Shown here in pieces: positions 60,546-64,000 of a stretch of DNA of 64,000 nucleotides (the first letter of the stretch is position 1; every line of letters starts with the position of its first letter). A program made the position numbers and the translations under genes. The stretch covers positions 151,261 through 215,260 of the forward strand of contig NZ_KK366024.1 of assembly GCF_000686845.1 (NCBI RefSeq), given 5' to 3'. The notes under the pieces are model-generated. The model worked only from the letters and a program-made list of their open reading frames with translations, was not told the DNA's origin and did no database searches. This stretch comes from Paenibacillus sp. UNC451MF (lineage in GTDB: Bacteria > Bacillota > Bacilli > Paenibacillales > NBRC-103111).

Positions 60546-61319
60546 ATGGACTTGAAGAAAATTAATTCACTAACGAAATATCCAAGTATCCTTACTTATC
60601 ATGAATTAGGTGAAAAAGGTCGCTTAACTAATGAATTATCCGAGTCAAAAGGATTTTCTGATTCCGAAGTTTTTGTTTACGAAAAAGTAGATGGTGAAAA
60701 TTCAAGAATTATATTCTTTAAAAATAATCACAATGAAATCGATTATCTAATTGGTTCCAGAGAAGAATTACTGTATGCAAAGGGGGATAGGATTGGAAAT
60801 CCTTACGGTAACATTGCAGAGTTCCTTAAGCCACTAGCTGAAAGAATAATTGCTGACATCATTTCCAAAGAAGATTGGGCGTTAACAGTAATTTATCAAG
60901 AATCTTATGGGGGGAAGACAAAAGCTGCTAAGAACTATACGGATAGTAAGACTCAAGGTTATCGTGTATTTGATGTGTTCTCTTTAGATCAGGATGAGTT
61001 GGTCAGGCTCCTTGAGTTACCACAAGAGAAAATTGCCGAGTGGCGAGACCATGGTAATCAACCTTTTTATGATGAAACTGAGAAAAAGAAATTTATTGAC
61101 AAAATGGAATTAGAATTTGCTCCACTCTTAGAGACGATCAAAGCTTCGGATTTTCCAACTTCTCTAGAGAATACATTTTCCTTTTTAAAGCAGTTTGAGA
61201 GTACAAAAGTAGGAATCGATGCGAGTGGGAAGTCTGAAGGAATTATTGTTCGCACTTCTGACAGGAAGCAGATTAGAAAAATACGTTTTGAAGATTATGA
61301 AAGAACCTTAAGGAAATAA
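60546..61319 (+). CDS. RNA ligase family protein (Rnl2-like)
   Basis: A 257-residue nucleotidyltransferase. Motif I is VYEKVDGENSRI, with the adenylated lysine in KxDG. Motif IIIa-like YRVFDVF, motif IV SEGIIVRT and motif V RKIRFEDY follow in order. These are features of covalent-adenylate RNA ligases of the Rnl2/Rnl5 class, which join RNA nicks. GGGAGAT lies 10 nt before ATG 60546. Its place between an Imm33-like gene and unknown genes suggests RNA repair after nuclease damage, but this is a guess. Confidence 0.78.
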   Translation: MDLKKINSLTKYPSILTYHELGEKGRLTNELSESKGFSDSEVFVYEKVDGENSRIIFFKNNHNEIDYLIGSREELLYAKGDRIGNPYGNIAEFLKPLAERIIADIISKEDWALTVIYQESYGGKTKAAKNYTDSKTQGYRVFDVFSLDQDELVRLLELPQEKIAEWRDHGNQPFYDETEKKKFIDKMELEFAPLLETIKASDFPTSLENTFSFLKQFESTKVGIDASGKSEGIIVRTSDRKQIRKIRFEDYERTLRK

Positions 61320-61427
61320 AGTAATGAAACAACCATTTCATTAGAACATATATTTCATTTACTGGGAGACTTCATATGCCATCCTGAAGAGGTAGGTCAA
61401 AGATACATTTAAAGAATGAGGTAATTT

Positions 61428-62012
61428 ATGACTGACCAGATACCCGATTATTTTAGATATAACTTCGAGAATAATGATAATAAATATATCAAGAAAAATC
61501 ACTATGAACTCGCAGCAATTGAGAATGAGTGGCCGTTTATTCCTGAAAGATTTGGTTTTCATCCAATTGATAGTTTTACAGCTAGTCACAGAGGTTTCTA
61601 TTGTTTGTATGAAGTTGATGACCAACAACTACTTCTCAAGTCTTTCTTTGTTAATTTGGGCTGCTCGGTTAACAATCCTCCTAACTTGAACGGTGTTTCT
61701 GGAAAGAATAATAATGGAGTTTTCTGGGAGTATAATGAGGTGGACTTACCTATAGAGTATTCAGGAGGAATTATTCTATGTGATGAGTTAGTAGGTCAGG
61801 GCTATTTATTTAATGGTTATGATTGGACACATCATTTTCAATATGTTATCGAGTTACGGTTTGAAAACGGCCTTCTGAAAAGAAAAATAGATCATAGTGA
61901 AACAATGAAAGAGATTAGAGGTTTTACAGAATTAGATTTCAAAGATAAGGAAGATTTAGTAATTGATCATTTTTCAATATACTCAGGGAAATGGATTGAT
62001 TATTACAAATAA
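61428..62012 (+). CDS. Hypothetical protein of the accessory island
   Basis: A 194-residue soluble protein rich in Asn, Tyr, Phe and Asp, beginning MTDQIPDYFRYNFENNDNK and ending IYSGKWIDYYK, without cysteine-rich or membrane segments. The composition and AT-rich codons match the neighbouring immunity-type genes. No family recognised; a polymorphic-toxin immunity protein is one possibility. GAATGAGGTAA precedes ATG. Confidence 0.6.
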   Translation: MTDQIPDYFRYNFENNDNKYIKKNHYELAAIENEWPFIPERFGFHPIDSFTASHRGFYCLYEVDDQQLLLKSFFVNLGCSVNNPPNLNGVSGKNNNGVFWEYNEVDLPIEYSGGIILCDELVGQGYLFNGYDWTHHFQYVIELRFENGLLKRKIDHSETMKEIRGFTELDFKDKEDLVIDHFSIYSGKWIDYYK

Positions 62013-62041
62013 AATGTACTTTTGTTGGGAGATTAATAATA

Positions 62042-62276
62042 GTGTTTATATTCGGAATTCTCTCAAGTGATAATCTTATTAAGATGATTGTAGCAGGTCT
62101 TCCTACATTAATGATAGCTATGATAGTCCCGTTTATAACTATTAAATTCTCATTAAGGCAGTTTTGGATTTCATACTATTAGAAATTATGAAGACTTCTA
62201 TCGCCAAGAACTTGAGAAATCACTTCCAGATATGACAACTGATGAGCTTCATTCAATGTTTGATTCAATGGATTGA
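62042..62276 (+). pseudogene. Frameshifted small membrane-protein gene
   Basis: GTG 62042 follows GGGAG by 10 nt and encodes about 40 residues with a membrane helix, AGLPTLMIAMIVPFITI, before a stop at 62180. In another frame, from about 62166, a clean 36-codon continuation reads GFHTIRNYEDFYRQELEKSL and ends at 62276. A single frameshift near 62160 would rejoin them into one small membrane protein with a charged tail. It is therefore read as a broken gene. Confidence 0.45.
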
Positions 62277-62359
62277 GATTCTGATAGCAAGCTCATGGTC
62301 TTTAAAGAGAATAAGAAAAGAGACTAGATGAAATCGAAGTTTTATTAGGAGAGTATTCC

Positions 62360-62749
62360 ATGACAACATATAGAGAAATGGAACTTATTCAACGAGGAAT
62401 TGAAGAAGGTGATTCTTCTTTGGTTGATGATGCTATTGTGGATAATTTTATTGGTTGGCTTCCTAGTTATAATTGCATTACTGCCGCAGAAGGATACTTT
62501 TCTTTTCTTTCGTCAATTGCTAAATACAAACCCAACCTAATTGAGCCATTGTTAAAGAAAGCAATAGAGCCAGTTTACTTTTTAGGTTACGATAATGCAG
62601 AGGGAGTTCTTAGTTGGGCGATTCAACTTGCCAATAATCCAAATGCTCACTATAAATCGTCTAACTTGGGGAAATTTTGGCTGCTGCAAGAATTACCTAT
62701 ATACAAAGATTTCATTGAGAAATGCCTCAGTGAATATATGGATGAATGA
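62360..62749 (+). CDS. Hypothetical protein of the accessory island
   Basis: A 129-residue helical, acidic protein starting MTTYREMELIQRGIEEGDSS and ending FIEKCLSEYMDE, with a middle region NCITAAEGYFSFLSSIAKYKP. No membrane segment and no recognised family. RBS TTAGGAGAG precedes ATG. As the last gene of the AT-rich island, it may be another immunity-type protein. Confidence 0.55.
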   Translation: MTTYREMELIQRGIEEGDSSLVDDAIVDNFIGWLPSYNCITAAEGYFSFLSSIAKYKPNLIEPLLKKAIEPVYFLGYDNAEGVLSWAIQLANNPNAHYKSSNLGKFWLLQELPIYKDFIEKCLSEYMDE

Positions 62750-62865
62750 AATTGAGATTTCATAGAGAAAAGAACAATATGAATGCTATACATATAGCCT
62801 TATTTTAAAAAAGGTAATGAAAAGAAACAGCCTAAGCTGCTCTTTTCCTAAAATTACGACTCCAA

Positions 62866-63183
62866 TTAAGCCCCTGTAAGCTTTAATCCGATCACTCCGA
62901 CAATGACTAATCCGATAAAAAAGAGACGTTTAGGCGCTCTTGATTCTTGATAAAGCCATATACCGACTAGTGCTGCTCCGGCTGCCCCGATTCCTGTCCA
63001 GATGCTGTATGCAGTTCCAATAGGGATATGTACTAATGCCTTGGACAAGAAATATAAGCTTAACCCCATAGAAGGGATACAGGCTAAAGTCCAGTACAAT
63101 CTGCGGAAGCCTTCTGATTTTTTTATCAATATGACGCCGATAATTTCCATGACGCCAGCTAAGAGCAAGTATATCCAAGACAT
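62866..63183 (-). CDS. SMR family efflux protein, YkkD-like subunit
   Basis: A 105-residue four-helix small multidrug resistance protein. It has the essential membrane Glu13 in LLAGVMEIIGV, IPIGTAYSIWTGIGAAGAALVG in helices 3-4, and a C-terminal GLKLTGA. It is encoded 4 bp after a second SMR gene, the layout of paired heterodimeric systems such as YkkCD or EbrAB. Substrates of such pairs include cationic drugs and, for Gdx members, guanidinium. Confidence 0.93.
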   Translation of the reverse strand: MSWIYLLLAGVMEIIGVILIKKSEGFRRLYWTLACIPSMGLSLYFLSKALVHIPIGTAYSIWTGIGAAGAALVGIWLYQESRAPKRLFFIGLVIVGVIGLKLTGA

Positions 63184-63187
63184 TCAA

Positions 63188-63541
63188 TCAATTCCTTTCA
63201 TGTTCGCTCTTAGGTTTATCCGTCTCCGATACACTCATCTTGAGTCCCAAAAGCCCCGCTAGAAGCACAATGATAAAAAATATTCTCAACCCGTCTCGCG
63301 GCTCACCCAAAAACAGCATTCCCACGATAACCGTACCAGCCGCTCCAATTCCGGTGAAAACCGCATACGCTGTCCCAATAGGAAGCTGGGAAACTGATTT
63401 GGTGAACAAATAGAAGCTAACTACAATACATAGTATGGTTAACACTGATGGAATCAGTTCTGTAAAACTATGTGTATATTTTAGTCCCGTTGCCCAACCT
63501 ACATCCATTAATCCCCCTAATACTACATAAATCCATGCCAT
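63188..63541 (-). CDS. SMR family efflux protein, YkkC-like subunit, with Asp at the key acidic position
   Basis: A 117-residue four-helix SMR protein with a hydrophilic C-terminal tail of about 15 residues. The TAYAVFTGIGAAGTVIVGM segment and LPIG are typical. The almost invariant membrane Glu of helix 1 is Asp13 here (GGLMDVGWATGLKYT; codon GAT), while WATGLKYTHSFT recalls the Gdx/SugE signature. The pair is transcribed from a promoter at 63595-63623. No guanidine riboswitch precedes it. Confidence 0.92.
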   Translation of the reverse strand: MAWIYVVLGGLMDVGWATGLKYTHSFTELIPSVLTILCIVVSFYLFTKSVSQLPIGTAYAVFTGIGAAGTVIVGMLFLGEPRDGLRIFFIIVLLAGLLGLKMSVSETDKPKSEHERN

Positions 63542-63594
63542 TATTTTGTTATGCTCCTTTCTGCCTGATCATCTCGAGTTAATCTGTATGTACT

Positions 63595-63623
63595 ACAATA
63601 CTGTCTGAACGGTTCTATTTCAA
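63595..63623 (-). promoter_or_regulatory. Promoter of the SMR pair
   Basis: On the minus strand, TTGAAA (63623-63618) and TATTGT (63600-63595), 17-bp spacer, about 50 nt before the first SMR start. Confidence 0.55.
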
Positions 63624-63736
63624 ATTTTTTTTGCGGACACTCGACAAATTAAGAAAAAGTACTCTATTAATGGGCATATTTACCTGATATATTAGTACAT
63701 AAAGCGACAAGCAATCTAATGAATGAGGTATTTCCA

Positions 63737-64000
63737 ATGAAACTACAGCCATTCAAGAAAGCCATCGTTTCTATTCTTATTATTGGAATCACAAGCTTTC
63801 CATCTATGAACGTCGAAGCCGCAATAAGTCCAAACGCTATCGTAGTGGCTTCTTCTCTCAACGTTCGCAGTAAGCCGGAGGTTCAATCATCCATTGTCGG
63901 ATCTTTGAAGCAGAATACGGTTGTGGTCACTTCGGAGCAGAAATACGGATGGATCAAAATCAAAGCCGGAAGCACGACGGGTTGGGTAGCAGGTCAATAT
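63737..64000 (+). CDS. Exported SH3b-domain protein, N-terminal part
   Basis: 88 codons up to the window edge. The signal peptide is about residues 1-31 (basic start, hydrophobic core IVSILIIGITSF, cleavage near VEAA). A bacterial SH3 domain then begins at VVASSLNVRSKPEVQSSIVGSLKQNTVVV and reaches WIKIKAGSTTGWVAGQY. Such modules bind peptidoglycan, and the missing part often is an amidase or NlpC/P60 peptidase. GAGG precedes ATG 63737. The C-terminal domain is outside the window. Confidence 0.85.
   Translation, partial: MKLQPFKKAIVSILIIGITSFPSMNVEAAISPNAIVVASSLNVRSKPEVQSSIVGSLKQNTVVVTSEQKYGWIKIKAGSTTGWVAGQY

Noticed and set aside
63542-63720. Guanidine-I (ykkC) riboswitch before the SMR pair
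   Set aside because: None of the conserved ykkC blocks is present and the leader after the promoter is too short.

Overview
The window is a chromosomal segment of a spore-forming, S-layer-bearing Firmicute, most likely a Paenibacillus or close relative. The evidence is moderate GC content with strong AGGAGG ribosome sites, two proteins with S-layer homology (SLH) repeats, sporulation-type small proteins (YjcZ, Cse60), Bacillus-type FMN and TPP riboswitches, cre-like catabolite boxes, and U-tailed terminators after many genes. No rRNA, tRNA, CRISPR array or intact insertion sequence was seen.

Layout. 1-10 kb: the end of a MATE exporter, a small-peptide/membrane-protein pair, an FMN-riboswitch-controlled EamA transporter, trxB behind four 11-bp-spaced repeats, dps, ynfA, a LysR regulator divergent from a branched-chain aminotransferase, a low-molecular-weight tyrosine phosphatase and an AI-2E family protein. 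10-17 kb: a probable small RNA, a YkgJ-like protein, a MutS2-like ATPase behind an attenuator-like leader, a DUF2179 protein and an opuC-type osmoprotectant ABC operon. 17-28 kb: a giant cell-surface polysaccharide lyase, a DUF1254 protein, a WG-repeat protein and a thioredoxin-reductase-like flavoprotein. 28-41 kb: UbiB-like kinase with a phasin-like partner, MFS and DedA membrane proteins, small sporulation and zinc-ribbon proteins, old yellow enzyme, iron-containing alcohol dehydrogenase, an ABC-F ATPase behind its own leader peptide and terminator, and a prohibitin-like protein. 41-57 kb: GH30 glycosidase with a sugar-binding lipoprotein, a protein kinase, an ATP-dependent DNA ligase, the thiamine-pyrimidine salvage pair ylmB-tenA under a TPP riboswitch, an AraC regulator, a decayed MrpR-like phage gene, a beta-lactamase-fold hydrolase, an M3 oligoendopeptidase, a PucR regulator and pyrE. 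57-64 kb: a second SLH protein, an AT-rich accessory island (DUF4177, Imm33-like, RNA ligase, unknowns, one frameshifted gene), an SMR efflux pair and the start of an SH3-domain exported protein.

The main point of interest is RNA-level control. Besides the two metabolite riboswitches, two genes for ribosome-associated ATPase families (MutS2-like at 10.8 kb and ABC-F at 37.9 kb) are each preceded by a well-initiated short leader ORF and strong intrinsic terminators with plausible alternative pairings. This is the architecture of ribosome-stalling attenuators that sense translation inhibitors. For the Smr-less MutS2 paralogue such control would be unusual and suggests a drug-inducible ribosome-rescue or protection factor. 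This is inferred from sequence and not tested.
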